Shown here in pieces: positions 41,101 to 51,000 of a DNA stretch of 64,000 nt. Positions within the stretch are counted from its first letter, which is position 1. Each line of letters begins with the position of its first letter. Source of the stretch: a virus. The DNA lies in IMG/VR virus record IMGVR_UViG_3300044981_000204, positions 1 through 64,000 of that record; one strand, given 5' to 3'. The notes under the pieces are model-generated. The model worked only from the letters and a program-made list of their open reading frames with translations. It searched no databases and was not told the DNA's origin. Made by a program: the position numbers and the translations under genes.

Positions 41101-42579
41101 CTCGAGCTCCAGCAGGCGGAGTTCGACGAGTGGCAGCGGCTGCAGGAGCAGAAGAAGCAGAAGCTGGAGGAGCTGCGCGGGTTCTCGGGCAACATCTTCG
41201 ACATCGTCACCTCGAGGACCCCTGACAGGGCGCGGCAGGCCAGGGACTATGCCATCGGGCTGGGCAAGGGCGTGGGGCGGACGGTGTTCCAGAACCTTTC
41301 TGTTGAGACGTTTAAGAACGTGGGCGGTATGCTGGGGAACGTGATACCCCAAGGCACGCAAGGTCACCCGAACTTCATCGCTAAGCTACTCGGCGGTACT
41401 CCGTTCGCTAAGCAGTACGACCCACAAGCTCAGCTGGCGAAGGCCACGATAGATAGTACTTCTGCTGAACAGGACCTGACGAAGGCCATTCAGAGCTTGG
41501 ATGAGGCGGTGAGGAGCGTGGGTGGGCTTCCTGGAGGAGTCCCAGGATCGGGATCGACCGGTTCGGGCCTATCGTTCGTTCCCGGCGTTGGGACGTTCAT
41601 GAACGCAATCAGCGCTGGAGGAGGTGTGCCGGCCATGTCTGCAGTTCCGGGGTTGGGATCCTTTATGTCTGTCGCATCTACAGCGGGTTCCTTGGCCAGG
41701 GTACTGCAGGGTTCTGGCGGTAGTGGGTCGACTTCCGGCTTATCGCTTGTTCCAGGAATCGGCACATTGATGGACTTAGCTAGCTCAGGGACTAGCTCTG
41801 GAGGGGGAGCTCCGGCTGATGCAATAGTTTCTTCCGGCATATTGGGGAATAAGGGTGGTGGAATGGGTAAGGTCGCCGGCATAGGGATGGCGGCAGGCGG
41901 GGCCTACCAGGCGATCACCGGATTTAAGAAGGGTGGGGTTGGGGGCATATCTAGCGGCATAGGAGGAGTACTATCTTCGGCGGCAGGAATAACGGCCATG
42001 ATACCCGGGGCCCAGATAGCTGCGCCATTCCTCATGGCGGGATCCATGATAGCGGACTTCATAGGGTCCATGTTCGGCAACTCAAGGGAGCAAAGGGCCA
42101 TCGACATACAGAAATACTCCGACCAGAGCAAGTACATCGCCCCCGTGCAGATAAATAGGGAGATGAGCGCCAGCGGCGACTTGCTCAGCTACAACAAGTA
42201 CGGGATGGCCCGCGACTCGGGCATAGGGGCGTTCCCGATACCGATCTCTCCTACGCAGTACGGCAGGACGCCGTCTAAGACGTGGGCGAACCCGAACATT
42301 CCAGAGTACTACACGATCCCGGGTCAGGTTGTTCCTCCCTCCTCGTCGGCACCCGGCGGGGTGGGGTCCTCCTACATCTCCCCCGGGCAGGTGCCGTCGA
42401 CCGTAACGGCGCCAAGTGGTGGAGGGGGCCACACCACCATCATAAACATCCCGGTCCACGCCATCGACGCAAAAGACATCATGTCTCGGTCCGCCGTCTT
42501 TGCTCAGGCCATAAACAAGGAGCTCAAGAGTGGATCAGATCTTGCCATAGGAATTACCCAGGCGGTATTCGGGGCATAG
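35197..42579 (+). CDS. Tape measure protein with an embedded DnaQ-like 3'-5' exonuclease domain
   Basis: 2,460 aa. The ends and middle are classic tape measure: long charged coiled coils (about 1,400-1,990), hydrophobic membrane-like stretches near 1,320-1,365 and 2,220-2,295, and three 'VPGxGxFM/LM' repeats near 2,122-2,200. Unusual is residues about 178-345: AAVVDTETTYR (Asp184, Glu186), AHNAAFD (Asp286) and HTASAD (His336, Asp341) give the complete DEDDh set of DnaQ/RNase T exonucleases, with VGVQLLSY and the internal helix in the right order. It would act on single-stranded DNA or RNA. The first ~90 bases of the gene are AT-rich, unlike what follows. There is no ribosome binding site; TATAAC lies 12 bases upstream of the ATG. 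Confidence 0.85.
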   Translation: MPLNDSFLGQITDALVNRVAEPNKLEDVTVKIREVVSSLQRSATVFDKFSAQISKDFSSAVKAAQRAPGAKPLDSREIHDAFKKLVVPLRDEVQLLSRMTRAQVTPATNTKQREFERSVRDSFVRLQARLESRESRTASRASLPEDVKSIQSQLRRSWQELQKSTTDLSRTTKKSAIGIAAVVDTETTYRKSQARLTSSMKHLENQVLQVGVQLLSYSKRTGQILNENVASYHGMHELNKKLLRDSDVLYSKQVAAAAVGQRIDWGKVRALLNVADFAVAHNAAFDKSFTQARVASAGNMPWLDSMRGVPWREIGHAGRALQSLLPAYGIRPGQAHTASADVQSLVSLLKARTEGVPHMAMLLGSQGPLNQSQRLLSVVGEQVKSLRADIETRLGRERSQYVRNAQGDLEVRPTARAQYRTPSRVIGAGNISSQIIEAIEGGIEARARRPARSTDYGTKFGSGEAPESTPGLVGTAAIGLDRHIGTINTFLRNMAILSGPAASEKLLSVITEQQSFQEGVQAHRGRGLQTKANIRTAEGLQLAMMSGVNTRLENERLGVPKNFQDPFEQSDRRMALRREQFAAQLASQPWARPTRAFGEGEVAEFVGRFGGTTPWPPGTGHRGIISSAAQMATSVGPGHPHFDALTGIITRGQMRGRAANFAQAEAEKQRAVELLAGGVPPAGGSRFGRFAKELLSGEEGSINLTRIGELLGRFKRQRGQAARAESAMGYGDRARGDIPYPTDLRAQLRRDVLDSKLKKLADGAEGAAKALKQFEAAAGGKAKEAIGRGALRDQGISSALTDKQASLDAKVAAISERRARSQAASMRRENDVREASTAKYTNLAKAELRASESYDAALARQDRLRARLGSSKAYQNITPEEKNRMLESVVRPSLMRLTRARYEATASEVTDPEQLAKLRSSVAARAAIQRFGSGSGEATYQGRVRPLEELRKEYRDRVAQSLGGRTVAQAEAEKVGRIREEQALKQKAYDEQEVGVAQKRASAEEGASRKRSENAQKVNATVGRLEEQVNQRREKSQKKQVDAEEKIHQLKVAHLKREDIASGGGGGGGAGGAGGRGQFASRTGMGMGLGFAAFAGASKGLWDLVKAATEYSARTEVMAFTTANMAKVNKLNVDEVNAEVEAIKNLNLTTQAAHTTVQKMMFAQLDLAKASKLARVAQDVAVMGGIDPSEALEKLIRGVTTGYTIQLHRMGLLISQIQTIRELKIEKRAKGEAGEPTEVEKRQALMNKVLIEGAKLTGAYEKSMLLVGGRFAYLSKEVQEAKNALGSAFLPTFNKFVTMVTGGARFVQQHGDAVAALTKQLMSLGAAAGTIGTLAFFRWLMMSGSVPIWAKVAGGVVYALTNIGLSANASSEAMKNAKDQMDALEKKIKELREERKALFKAPEKGSEWQSQVDANYQALKSASEMEVDIVKDTTRKLAAEWQKQVNDKKNAVSALANEDLFRQGFGLPPSQKPIKDVRKQIEAMDDDYFTVRGMSKKDVLAEFDRQQREKERLKQPGAAQIVNKENEKADRIKSDLLELETELTKLDLAQSERGRAGLKARKAFGTPREKIQLDYEFEIAKIKDRDKEIRKLQEDAAKGDVSAQAVLERVYSGTPGGKEGVEASLAKQGIAVDEAAKNRDIELGKLTAQTNAHIKQIQSQTAIERILGQVVQGNYTSEQNAVEQVFNARKKLLDSIKETIGVDEYRKQLEEAEAERAKSLLDVEKRRRDANRERTLDEAKYPADRGAQDIMEGPRSAEVATHLAFDLKRQAAALDLDEERRIDRIIELNREEDEAIKQLGRDKAKMNAESRIDEFKNLQQLQSEVDRIVYGRGKGSDTQEAMAEIERNRLRAWAAASFEFTQRMGLPHTAIQGADLAESRVAAERAADVQATVDTVKRLEQHEESSRSKLQDTYQRQLQQASRVGELQAVNIADQDAAAHRAYLMRLEFIKKEFEASKQAVEDVHKRDLELQQAEFDEWQRLQEQKKQKLEELRGFSGNIFDIVTSRTPDRARQARDYAIGLGKGVGRTVFQNLSVETFKNVGGMLGNVIPQGTQGHPNFIAKLLGGTPFAKQYDPQAQLAKATIDSTSAEQDLTKAIQSLDEAVRSVGGLPGGVPGSGSTGSGLSFVPGVGTFMNAISAGGGVPAMSAVPGLGSFMSVASTAGSLARVLQGSGGSGSTSGLSLVPGIGTLMDLASSGTSSGGGAPADAIVSSGILGNKGGGMGKVAGIGMAAGGAYQAITGFKKGGVGGISSGIGGVLSSAAGITAMIPGAQIAAPFLMAGSMIADFIGSMFGNSREQRAIDIQKYSDQSKYIAPVQINREMSASGDLLSYNKYGMARDSGIGAFPIPISPTQYGRTPSKTWANPNIPEYYTIPGQVVPPSSSAPGGVGSSYISPGQVPSTVTAPSGGGGHTTIINIPVHAIDAKDIMSRSAVFAQAINKELKSGSDLAIGITQAVFGA

Positions 42580-42580
42580 C

Positions 42581-42985
42581 ATGCCAACCTTTCCAACCCT
42601 ATCTTCCGGATCCATGGTCGTGGCACCATCCCTGTCCGGCCAAGCGATCGCCATGTACCCCGCGACCCTTAGGAGCTCGTTCGTCACGAGGGTAATCAAG
42701 TTCGTCAACGACACGGAGCAGCGGTGGGTTGTGAGGGGTAGGTTGTTCTCGGCCGTGTTACAGTTACACGACCTCAATGGGTACGACACAAGCCTATTGG
42801 TGAACTTCTTCAACACGATGAGGGGTGAGTATGTCGATGCGGCGCTGACCAATGTTTTCGACATCACCATCGACGGCGTTCAGTACTTCTGGTGCGTCTT
42901 CGACCAAGACGTTTTGCAGGTGCAGGAGGAGCCAGGCCTCAAGTATTCTTTCCAAATGGCGATCAGGCAATTGAGGCCCAACTAG
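42581..42985 (+). CDS. Minor tail protein, 134 aa
   Basis: Starts two bases after the tape measure stop. Beta-rich with aromatic residues (YPATLRSSFVTRVIKFVNDT, then VQYFWCVFDQDVLQVQEEPG). Gene order after the tape measure suggests a distal tail component. Exact family uncertain. Confidence 0.6.
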   Translation: MPTFPTLSSGSMVVAPSLSGQAIAMYPATLRSSFVTRVIKFVNDTEQRWVVRGRLFSAVLQLHDLNGYDTSLLVNFFNTMRGEYVDAALTNVFDITIDGVQYFWCVFDQDVLQVQEEPGLKYSFQMAIRQLRPN

Positions 42986-42987
42986 TC

Positions 42988-43845
42988 ATGCCAACATATT
43001 TTCCTCAAATAAACAGCAATCTTATAATGACCCAGCTCCCGTACTCGACTGATCAGGGGTTTGGCACGATAGTCCAGGACGTGGAGAGTGGTCCGAGGTT
43101 CACGTACCCCATGAGGGGTGCTGGCCACTCCGGGTTTCCCACGGGGCCGCTTGGCAGGTTCAACTTGAATTTTCCGAACATAACGGACGCTGAGGTATCG
43201 ACGCTTAAGGCGTTCCACGCCTCCATGAGTGGGCGGTGGGGGGCGTTCAGGTTCCTTGACCCGGGAGGCAACTTGCTGCAGTACAGCGAGGACTTCACAC
43301 AGACATATTGGGACAAATCCAACGGGCCAGTAACCGTTGGCGGCTTGGTTGCTGATCCGCTTGGCGGAGGACAGTGCTACTCACTAACGTCTGGAGCTAG
43401 CATATCAGCTGTGCTTGGGCAAGTTGGGCCTGCCGACGGTGGGATGTCCGGGTTCATCATGTGCGTTTCGGCCTGGATACAGGTTCAGGACCCAAATCAG
43501 CTCATATTCATTGGCTTCGCGAATTCGTCGTTCGTGCTGAGGGGGGAGTACTACCGACCTACCCAGGGGGTTTGGGTGAGGATCAAGCACACGGAGGTTT
43601 TGTGGGACAACAACGCGTTCAGGGCTATCATAGGAGGGGCGCAGTCAACGTTCCAGGGAGGTAGGCAGATGTATGTCTTCGGCGCCCAGGTGGTTCCAAT
43701 GAAGGGGGAAGGAGCAAGGGTGGCGGCGCCTAGTCGCTGGGGTTATCACGCCAATTGTCGATTTGACGTGGACATGTTCGAGAGACAGGTTGGGGGACCA
43801 AATCAGAACACTCTGTCGCTTCCGGTAGTGGAGTTCAATGTTTAG
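42988..43845 (+). CDS. Tail tip protein, DUF2460-like, 285 aa
   Basis: ATG at 42988; the longer frame from 42892 lies in the previous gene. The segment HASMSGRWGAFRFLDPGGNL resembles the 'G.w.afRF.D' motif of DUF2460-type tail proteins. The C-terminal half is a beta-sandwich-like domain (FIMCVSAWIQVQDPNQLIFI), perhaps carbohydrate-binding. Lies between the tape measure and the tail hub. Confidence 0.6.
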   Translation: MPTYFPQINSNLIMTQLPYSTDQGFGTIVQDVESGPRFTYPMRGAGHSGFPTGPLGRFNLNFPNITDAEVSTLKAFHASMSGRWGAFRFLDPGGNLLQYSEDFTQTYWDKSNGPVTVGGLVADPLGGGQCYSLTSGASISAVLGQVGPADGGMSGFIMCVSAWIQVQDPNQLIFIGFANSSFVLRGEYYRPTQGVWVRIKHTEVLWDNNAFRAIIGGAQSTFQGGRQMYVFGAQVVPMKGEGARVAAPSRWGYHANCRFDVDMFERQVGGPNQNTLSLPVVEFNV

Positions 43846-43901
43846 GCTTCCTGAGCGAGGGGTCTGGTTCCGTGCCATAATGATAAAGGAAATCACTTAA
43901 G

Positions 43902-46900
43902 ATGGCTTCAATCGGATCTATTCTTACCGCAAAAGAGCAATCTCAGACCTATCGTCCTCTTCTCCTATGTGAATTTACGTTCAAATCAGGCCGCATCCTT
44001 CGCGTGTCTACAGATCCTCTCTCTTCAACTTACTATGGGACTCCTACAGCCGGTACATATGAGTTCCAAGGAGCCCCTTGGTATCCACGTGTTTTGAATC
44101 AGGACATTGGTGCCACGCAAAGTATGAGTGATGTGGGAATTGATACTGTTCCAACTGTCACTATCGTGTTGGATGATCCTGACAAAAATTTGTACTTGAA
44201 CTGGGAGCAGAATGAGGGGTTTAAGGGGAGCACGCTTCGGCTCTATAGTACGATGTGGGACCCCACGAACAGGGCAACCGGTTCTTTCTCCAGTGATGGT
44301 TTGACCTTGATCAAATTTATCGGGATTTGCAGCAGTCCAAGCATGGACGATCGAACGTTGACCGTTTCCGTGACTTCACTGCTTAATATGACGCAATCCC
44401 AAATGCCGGCCCTGCGCATACAACCTCTCTGCTCGTGGACGTTTGCAGGAACTCCTGCGAATCAGATCGATGGTCAGAGCGATGATTCTAGTCCGTTTTT
44501 CCAATGTGGTTATGGGTACGGTGTTGGTGGGCCCGGAAATCCTTCTTCTGGTACAGCGGCATTTACCTTTTGCACGTACGATTTTGACGCTTGCATATCT
44601 AGGCTTGGTAACGCCGGCGCGCCCATACCTATTCTGCAGGATCAGTTTGGCAATCATACTGGTAGGTTCGGAGGGTTTAGGTTCGTGCCGAGCTTGAATG
44701 TTGGGCTCCAAAGACCCTATGTTTCAGGTAAATGGGAACAGATCATAAACGTAAACGCCAATGACACCAAGTATGGCGACGCGGTGCCGTTGGCCTATGG
44801 AACGACTTGGGTTACGCCTCCGGTCATGGGAGTATGGGGCGATGGCAACTACACGGGCATAGAGGTCCTACTCTCATTTGGCCAGATAAATCGCGTTAAG
44901 AAGGTGGTCGTGAACGGGCACGAGGTCGCCCAGATCGCGGACGAGTTCTCCACGCAGCCGAACAACTACCTTCCCAGCGACGCTACGGTGTCTGACTTCA
45001 AGAACGGCTTCTGGAAGACCGTCAACAATGGCCAGCGAAACGGCACCCCTAGTCCGCAACCGGGCTGGCAGAGCCTTGGGGATCCGTATGGCAGCACGTG
45101 CGCGATCTACATAGAGGTCCTTCGGCAAATAGCTTCAGAAGGGTCCCTTCCACAGGTTCAGGTGCTTGTGGAGGGCCAGCAGCTTCGGGTCTATACGAAC
45201 CCTACGACGTTCACTAAGATCTTTACGCAGAATCCTGCCTGGATCCTCTTGGACGTGCTGACGTGGGCCACGTGGCGCTACCAGGACATCGACCTCCAAT
45301 CGTTCATAGATGCTGCGCAAATCTGTGATCAGCAAATAAACTTCTTTAGGATGGACGGGATTTTCTCAAACGTTTATTCCGACTCTGGAAACCCTCCGTA
45401 TGCCAAGTACTCCGTGGGTTTTTGTATTCAGCAAAGGACCTCCATAGGGGAACTAGTCCGTGGGTTGCGCAACGCCATGAAGGCGATGTTGTTCTTCGAC
45501 TACCAATCTGGTAAGTTGAAGCTGGTCATCAAGCAGACAATAGCGTCACAGCAGCCCAATCCTATCCCCGGCTCTAACTTCAACACCCCTGTTCCATCTG
45601 TGACCGTGGCGGGCGTCTCTCAGACTGGCTATGTGGCATATAGTTTTGACGCAAGCAACATTACTAAGTCGGACGACGGTCGCCTTTCCCTGAATATCAG
45701 GCAACTGACGAACCAGGACGCTGCGAGCAAGGCGTCAGTTACGTTCCAGAACCGCGAGAACTCGTTCTCACAAGATAGCGCGACCATAGTCGACACTGAA
45801 GATGTTGCTAGGCTTGGGTTCGAGGTTGCGTCCGGCAACTTCACGGTGGTGGGACCTCAAACCTTCGACCACGTTAGACGGGTGGTTCTGACGTGGATGG
45901 CTGAGAACTACAGGGGAAATGCTCGGTTGGACTATACCGGATCTGCCATAGGTGATACTGGCGGCACGTTGATCGCTGAACTAGAGACCACAGTGAAAGC
46001 GATCCATCTTGTGGTTGGTCACATAGTGATGTTGTCCGACCTCCAGCATGGGTTGGTGAACCAGCCATTTCGCATCATTAAGGTGCAACCGTCTGTCAAC
46101 TTTGAAACGTGCAAGGTCACGATGACGTTTCACAACGACAATTGGTTTCAAGATTCATATGGTCAGGCAAACCAGCCCAAGTACTCCCGAGTCCAGACCC
46201 TGGTCACCAGACCCCCGTTTGCCTTGCGTCCCGGCATAGAGCAGCCAATAGTTGGTGACGCATACTATGGCAGGACGGACCTTGGGTTCGGGGTGCAGGA
46301 GTCGTTCACCGTAGCGGCTGACAAGAGCGTGATCGCGCAGGTTCTTGTGACCACGAAGGTCCCCGTGAACTCATTCCCAACCGCACCCGGGCGACCCAAG
46401 TTGGAGCTGGCGGGAGCGCAGGCAAGTGGTGGCGGCTACCCGCCAAGCACCACGTATTATGCGGCCTTATCAGCACTGCAGGGGGTCGGGACGTCGTCGC
46501 TAATGTCGGCGCTTTCCGACCCTGTTCCGATCACCCTCGACGGGTCCCACGGGGCCCTGAGCTTCAGCGTGCAGCACTGGCCGGACAACCCATCCGGGTA
46601 CTTCGCGTTCGCGGGGGACGACCCGTTCGACATGTCGTACCAAGCCCAATCGACCGCTAACCCCTCGTCAGTGGTGCTGACCAACAACTACAACAAAGCG
46701 TCGTGGGGACCTCCAGATGAGGCCGCGTCCAATTTTAGGTGGGAGATATTTCGCATTCGACACTCGGGAGTTTGGGGTGCCTCGGTCTTAGCAGTGTCCT
46801 CAACCACCATCCAGGTACCGGTTTTCCCGGGGTGGGGCTTCTTGAGCAACCAGTGGGCGGGTAGGGTGTTGTCTGTGCTCGGGATAGCTACAACGGACGC

Positions 46901-47996
46901 GAGTCCCGAACCGTTCGTGCCAATTGCCAACTTCCCCGTGGTGAGCAACACCTCGGATACCATGACGTTGTCTGCTGGGGATCCTACCACGTGTGTTCAG
47001 GGCGCTTCCCTAAAGGCTGGCGACGTGGTGGTCATGAGATCCTTGTTCACGTTCGGCCAGGACTCGGTAGGTAATTACTTCGAAGACCTGCTGTGGGTCA
47101 ATGCGCTAAATCCTCTCTTCGACCCGTGGCAGGTGTCAGGCGCCACGAACGCATCCCCCATCGTTCTGACCATAGCGGTTCCCACTGGTGAAGCGTTCCC
47201 ATTCTCTAATGGGGACACGGTAGTTGCGCAAGGGGTGCAGGGCAATTCGGCGGCGAATGGTGGATGGGTGGCTGCGAACGTGGATGCTGTGGCAGGAACG
47301 CTCGAGCTGTCTGGGTCAACAGGCAGCGGTGCTTATACCCTTGGAGGAACCGTTGCTAAGCAGGACAGGGGTTTGAAGCCAAACGACGAGGTCGGAGCCT
47401 TTGCGTTCATCATCGCCGGCACGGGACGTGGCACCGGGGCAAAGATCAAGTACAACACGAGCACTCGGATCTACATCTCGGGCGATTGGCCAATTGCTCC
47501 AGATTCCACCAGCCAGATAATCATCATAGAGGGAACTTCCGTGGTCGATACGCCATCGAAGCCTTTCAGCAACCAAACCCCTCAACTTGTTGTTAGTTAC
47601 GGCGTTGACGTCAGCAACTTCGAGGACGAGCCCCTCTTGGTCAGGGTCCACGTGCAGTCCCAGAATGGCACCGTAAACCCGATGCCGCTATCTCCGTTCA
47701 GGGAAATGTGGGCATTTGGTCAGGGGAGTCAGACCCTTTCGCTGACAGTGGTGTCCAATACAGTCCTTGTTGATGCTACATATGGCATCATAAATTGTGA
47801 TGCTTCGGCCGGACCATTCACAGTAACCATGCCGCCGGGCGCGTCATTCGTGGGCGAAAGTATAGTTTTGAACAAGGTTGATGCTACCGCAAACATCGTC
47901 ACCGTACAGGCCAATGGGTCCGAAACCTTCGCGTTTGGGACCAGCATGCAGCTGCAGCTGCAGGGTGACTCTGTGGCAATCTTCGGCGATCATTAG
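43902..47996 (+). CDS. Tail tip protein: gpL-like iron-sulfur-type head fused to gpJ-like fibre body
   Basis: 1,364 aa. N-terminal ~300 residues follow the DUF2163/lambda gpL-type layout: LCSWTFAGTP, FQCGYGYG, and CTYDFDACISRLGN followed by FGGFRFVPS. The four cysteines correspond to those that bind an iron-sulfur cluster in lambda gpL. Then come hub-type domains and, from about residue 780, fibronectin-like repeats, ending with a beta-rich domain (FTVTMPPGASFVGESIVLNK) typical of trimeric tail spikes. Acts at the tail tip in receptor contact and DNA passage. The first ~800 bases are more AT-rich. Confidence 0.7.
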   Translation: MASIGSILTAKEQSQTYRPLLLCEFTFKSGRILRVSTDPLSSTYYGTPTAGTYEFQGAPWYPRVLNQDIGATQSMSDVGIDTVPTVTIVLDDPDKNLYLNWEQNEGFKGSTLRLYSTMWDPTNRATGSFSSDGLTLIKFIGICSSPSMDDRTLTVSVTSLLNMTQSQMPALRIQPLCSWTFAGTPANQIDGQSDDSSPFFQCGYGYGVGGPGNPSSGTAAFTFCTYDFDACISRLGNAGAPIPILQDQFGNHTGRFGGFRFVPSLNVGLQRPYVSGKWEQIINVNANDTKYGDAVPLAYGTTWVTPPVMGVWGDGNYTGIEVLLSFGQINRVKKVVVNGHEVAQIADEFSTQPNNYLPSDATVSDFKNGFWKTVNNGQRNGTPSPQPGWQSLGDPYGSTCAIYIEVLRQIASEGSLPQVQVLVEGQQLRVYTNPTTFTKIFTQNPAWILLDVLTWATWRYQDIDLQSFIDAAQICDQQINFFRMDGIFSNVYSDSGNPPYAKYSVGFCIQQRTSIGELVRGLRNAMKAMLFFDYQSGKLKLVIKQTIASQQPNPIPGSNFNTPVPSVTVAGVSQTGYVAYSFDASNITKSDDGRLSLNIRQLTNQDAASKASVTFQNRENSFSQDSATIVDTEDVARLGFEVASGNFTVVGPQTFDHVRRVVLTWMAENYRGNARLDYTGSAIGDTGGTLIAELETTVKAIHLVVGHIVMLSDLQHGLVNQPFRIIKVQPSVNFETCKVTMTFHNDNWFQDSYGQANQPKYSRVQTLVTRPPFALRPGIEQPIVGDAYYGRTDLGFGVQESFTVAADKSVIAQVLVTTKVPVNSFPTAPGRPKLELAGAQASGGGYPPSTTYYAALSALQGVGTSSLMSALSDPVPITLDGSHGALSFSVQHWPDNPSGYFAFAGDDPFDMSYQAQSTANPSSVVLTNNYNKASWGPPDEAASNFRWEIFRIRHSGVWGASVLAVSSTTIQVPVFPGWGFLSNQWAGRVLSVLGIATTDASPEPFVPIANFPVVSNTSDTMTLSAGDPTTCVQGASLKAGDVVVMRSLFTFGQDSVGNYFEDLLWVNALNPLFDPWQVSGATNASPIVLTIAVPTGEAFPFSNGDTVVAQGVQGNSAANGGWVAANVDAVAGTLELSGSTGSGAYTLGGTVAKQDRGLKPNDEVGAFAFIIAGTGRGTGAKIKYNTSTRIYISGDWPIAPDSTSQIIIIEGTSVVDTPSKPFSNQTPQLVVSYGVDVSNFEDEPLLVRVHVQSQNGTVNPMPLSPFREMWAFGQGSQTLSLTVVSNTVLVDATYGIINCDASAGPFTVTMPPGASFVGESIVLNKVDATANIVTVQANGSETFAFGTSMQLQLQGDSVAIFGDH

Positions 47997-48004
47997 ATAG
48001 ACCC

Positions 48005-51000
48005 ATGCCTACCTTAACTCCCAACTTAGTTGTCATCGGCACCAGCGGAACCCCCTTGTCTCCTGCCTCCCCACCAGCTCCTCCCGGAGTCGTGTCTGTC
48101 GGTCCTCCTACCATAACCGTAGACAACGCCGGTCAGGTCCGACTGGACTTCAACGTCGTGTATCCTGCCATACTTGGAACAATGACGGACTTGAACGTGC
48201 GCGTGGAGATGCCATACTCGGGCAATAAGAGCGGGGACACTTCCGTCAATGTCCCGCCCCAGACTACCGTGGACGTGCAGGGACCTTACCCATTGGCCGT
48301 AGTTTTGGGGGTTGTTCAGAACCCGGTCGCGACGGTGATTGAGCCAGCACCTGCTACTCCCCAGACCTGGGCAGCTTGGTTCTACACGTCGTCCAAGGTG
48401 TATAGCAACCTTTACACTGACCCAAGCGCTGTGCTAGTGACGTTCGAGGTTGATCCAACTACCGGACTTACGGCGGGTGCCGAATGGGCCCCCAACCCCC
48501 TCAACCTACAACTAACGGTCGATCGCCAGGTGCGGGTCGGAGCGGAGCAGTGGTGGAGACCGAACCTAGCTTGGGTGGACCCAAACACCGACCCTTTGTT
48601 TAGCAACGTTGCGAAGTGGAACATCGGACTCTTGGACCCCCTCATCGGGGCACTGGACGTGGAGGACGACATCATCACGCTGGGGTCCGTGACGCCCGAC
48701 AATACCAGCTATCAGTCGGGGTGGATCAAGGTTGGGGATGGTCCAGTCGACTTCGTCCTGATGGTCCGTCCCGTGACGGCTGATGGGTTCCAAAACTCGT
48801 ATGTTCCGGGCACTACGGCGGCGATCAAGGTCACCATTGGACCGACGGCCCCGCTGCAGGATGTGTCGGGGTTCTCCGTGTCTGCCTCGTATGGCTCGTT
48901 CGATGCGACCGGGAAGACGGCATTGATCGTAGTACCGAACTTTGTGCCGCCTGCTGATGACCCGACTTGGGCCAACATCGACTTCTGGTGGCAAGACCCT
49001 TCTGGCGCCTGGAAGGTGCTCAACTCCCCCGCAGTTGGGGGAGTGGCTAGTGAGGCGGTCATTTCTCAGCTTCCCACGGCGGCGTTCTCCACCAACTTTT
49101 TAGCGGTGTCGAAGGACGCGAACGGACTGGATAGGGACGGCAATGCCTCGACCGACCCGACGATGCCACCAGCCGGCACTCCCGCGTTCGGCCCCCTGAA
49201 CATAGAACCCCCCAATGTTGCTGTTCCGCTGAGCGATGTTACTAACTTCTCGGTATCGTTCACCTATAGCGCTCCCGACAACGACGGTAAGTTCAACCTG
49301 CTCGAGGTTCCCTCATTCACGCCCCCCGTCTCAACGCAATGGGGTTGGATAGAGTTCTGGGGGACGGACGCGGGGCAATCGTGGCGAGTTTTGGGGGATC
49401 CGTCTAGTCCGGGGGCAGCGGGGGAGGCCGTGATACCGCAACTACCCTCTGCCGCGTTCAACGCCGTGTTTTTGGCGGTCTCACAGGACGTAAACGGAAA
49501 AGATAAGAATGGCAATGCTGCTACTCCCACTGGGCACTGCAACACGTCCGGCAACATGGTAGCGTGGGTCGATGGTATAACTTTTACGGCGGCGATGAAT
49601 GGAAAAACTTTCTGGATTGGTAATACTGCGTATATGGTCGCGGCGAGCGGGTTCATCGACCAGCACAACTTGACCCTGACATCTAGTCCCGGGAACCAAT
49701 CTGGTGCCAGCTGGGTATGTCCAGCGCAAGGCACGCCGTCGTTCGGCCCCCTGACCATCACGCCGCCAGGGTTAGGGAGCTTGGGTCAGGAGTTTGCGGG
49801 GGTCGTCACTGGGCAAGGCATCTCCATAGGCCCGAATCAGCCAAGGGCGGACGGGTCCTACAACCAGCCCATTACACCAACGTTCATTCCTCCCGCGAAC
49901 GACACCAGGTGGTTCTCGGTCGACATCGTGATCAAATATGCAGATGGATCTGTGTGGACTCTCGCTAGGGCGGTGCGCAACAGCGGTGAGACGTTCACCT
50001 GGAACGTGGTTGCGGGATCTCAGACAGCGCGCTTCTACTTCGTGTCGCGTAATGTTGCGGGAGACAAGAACTCTATACAGGATCCGGGGGTTACTCCCTT
50101 CGTCGACAAGGTGGTTGGTAGCACCTCGCAGCTTGACTTCAGTCAGGCTAAGCTATCGTCCTTTAACCAGAACCAATTGCGCATCAATCCGTCAACAGGC
50201 CAATTTGAGGCCTACACCATTGACTCCGCCATCATTGGGTTCCTCCAAATAGGTGGCGGAAATGCGAACGGACTCTGCAGCACCACGACCGCAAACAACA
50301 TAGTAACTAGCACGTCTGGGTCGTTCGGATCCTATATGCCGCACACCCTCCTATGGATCAGGGGGGTGAACTACGTAGTTACGGCATTCATCGATGCCGC
50401 GCACGTGATAATAGACCGCAACGCAGGAAACTCAACCAACGTCCCTTGGTCGTGGGGCATGAATCCCCAGCTCAAGGTATTCGATCGGGGAGGGTTGCAG
50501 ATAGGTTTTTGGGGGGACGACTCGTTCAACACCGGGTTCGTGGGGCTGTTCGCCGGGCGAAACGTTAGGCTCGGCGGAACCATTAGCAGCCCTATTTTGC
50601 AGGTAGACTCGGCTGGAGCGGTCACCATAAACGGTGCAACGTTCACACTCGTGCTGAACGGGGTTATGACTCAAATAAATAATCAAGCTGGATTTGGCCC
50701 CGGAGGAGGCTATGTGGGGGGCTTGGTGGTGACGCACCAAGCAACTGGATTGGCCATAGGTATAACCGGCAATTCGATGATATTTGTCGGTTCTTCTTTT
50801 GTTAGTGGAGGAACCTCCGGGTTTTTCAGGACAGGGTCTGGTTGGTCGTTGCTCATGGACCAGGTTTCCTGCTTAACGCTGGTTGGGTCGACCCTAAAGT
50901 TTCTTCAAAACATACCAGCTCCTACTACAGCAACAGGAGGTAGTGGGGTGCTCCCAACAAATCCCGTAGGATTTTTGCTATTTACTGATACCTCCGGAAA

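Noticed and set aside
35388-41400. Many long reverse-strand open frames within the tape measure region
   Set aside because: They mirror the GC-rich codon positions of the real gene and have neither start sites nor domain features.
41560-41800. Repeats near the tape measure C-terminus as a possible CRISPR-like array
   Set aside because: The repeats are in the coding frame (VPGxGxFM) and degenerate, with no spacer structure.
43266-43310. GGCAACTT sequences inside coding regions (43266, 24893, 29178 and 45834)
   Set aside because: None has a TANNNT box 36 bases downstream, so they are not counted as promoters.
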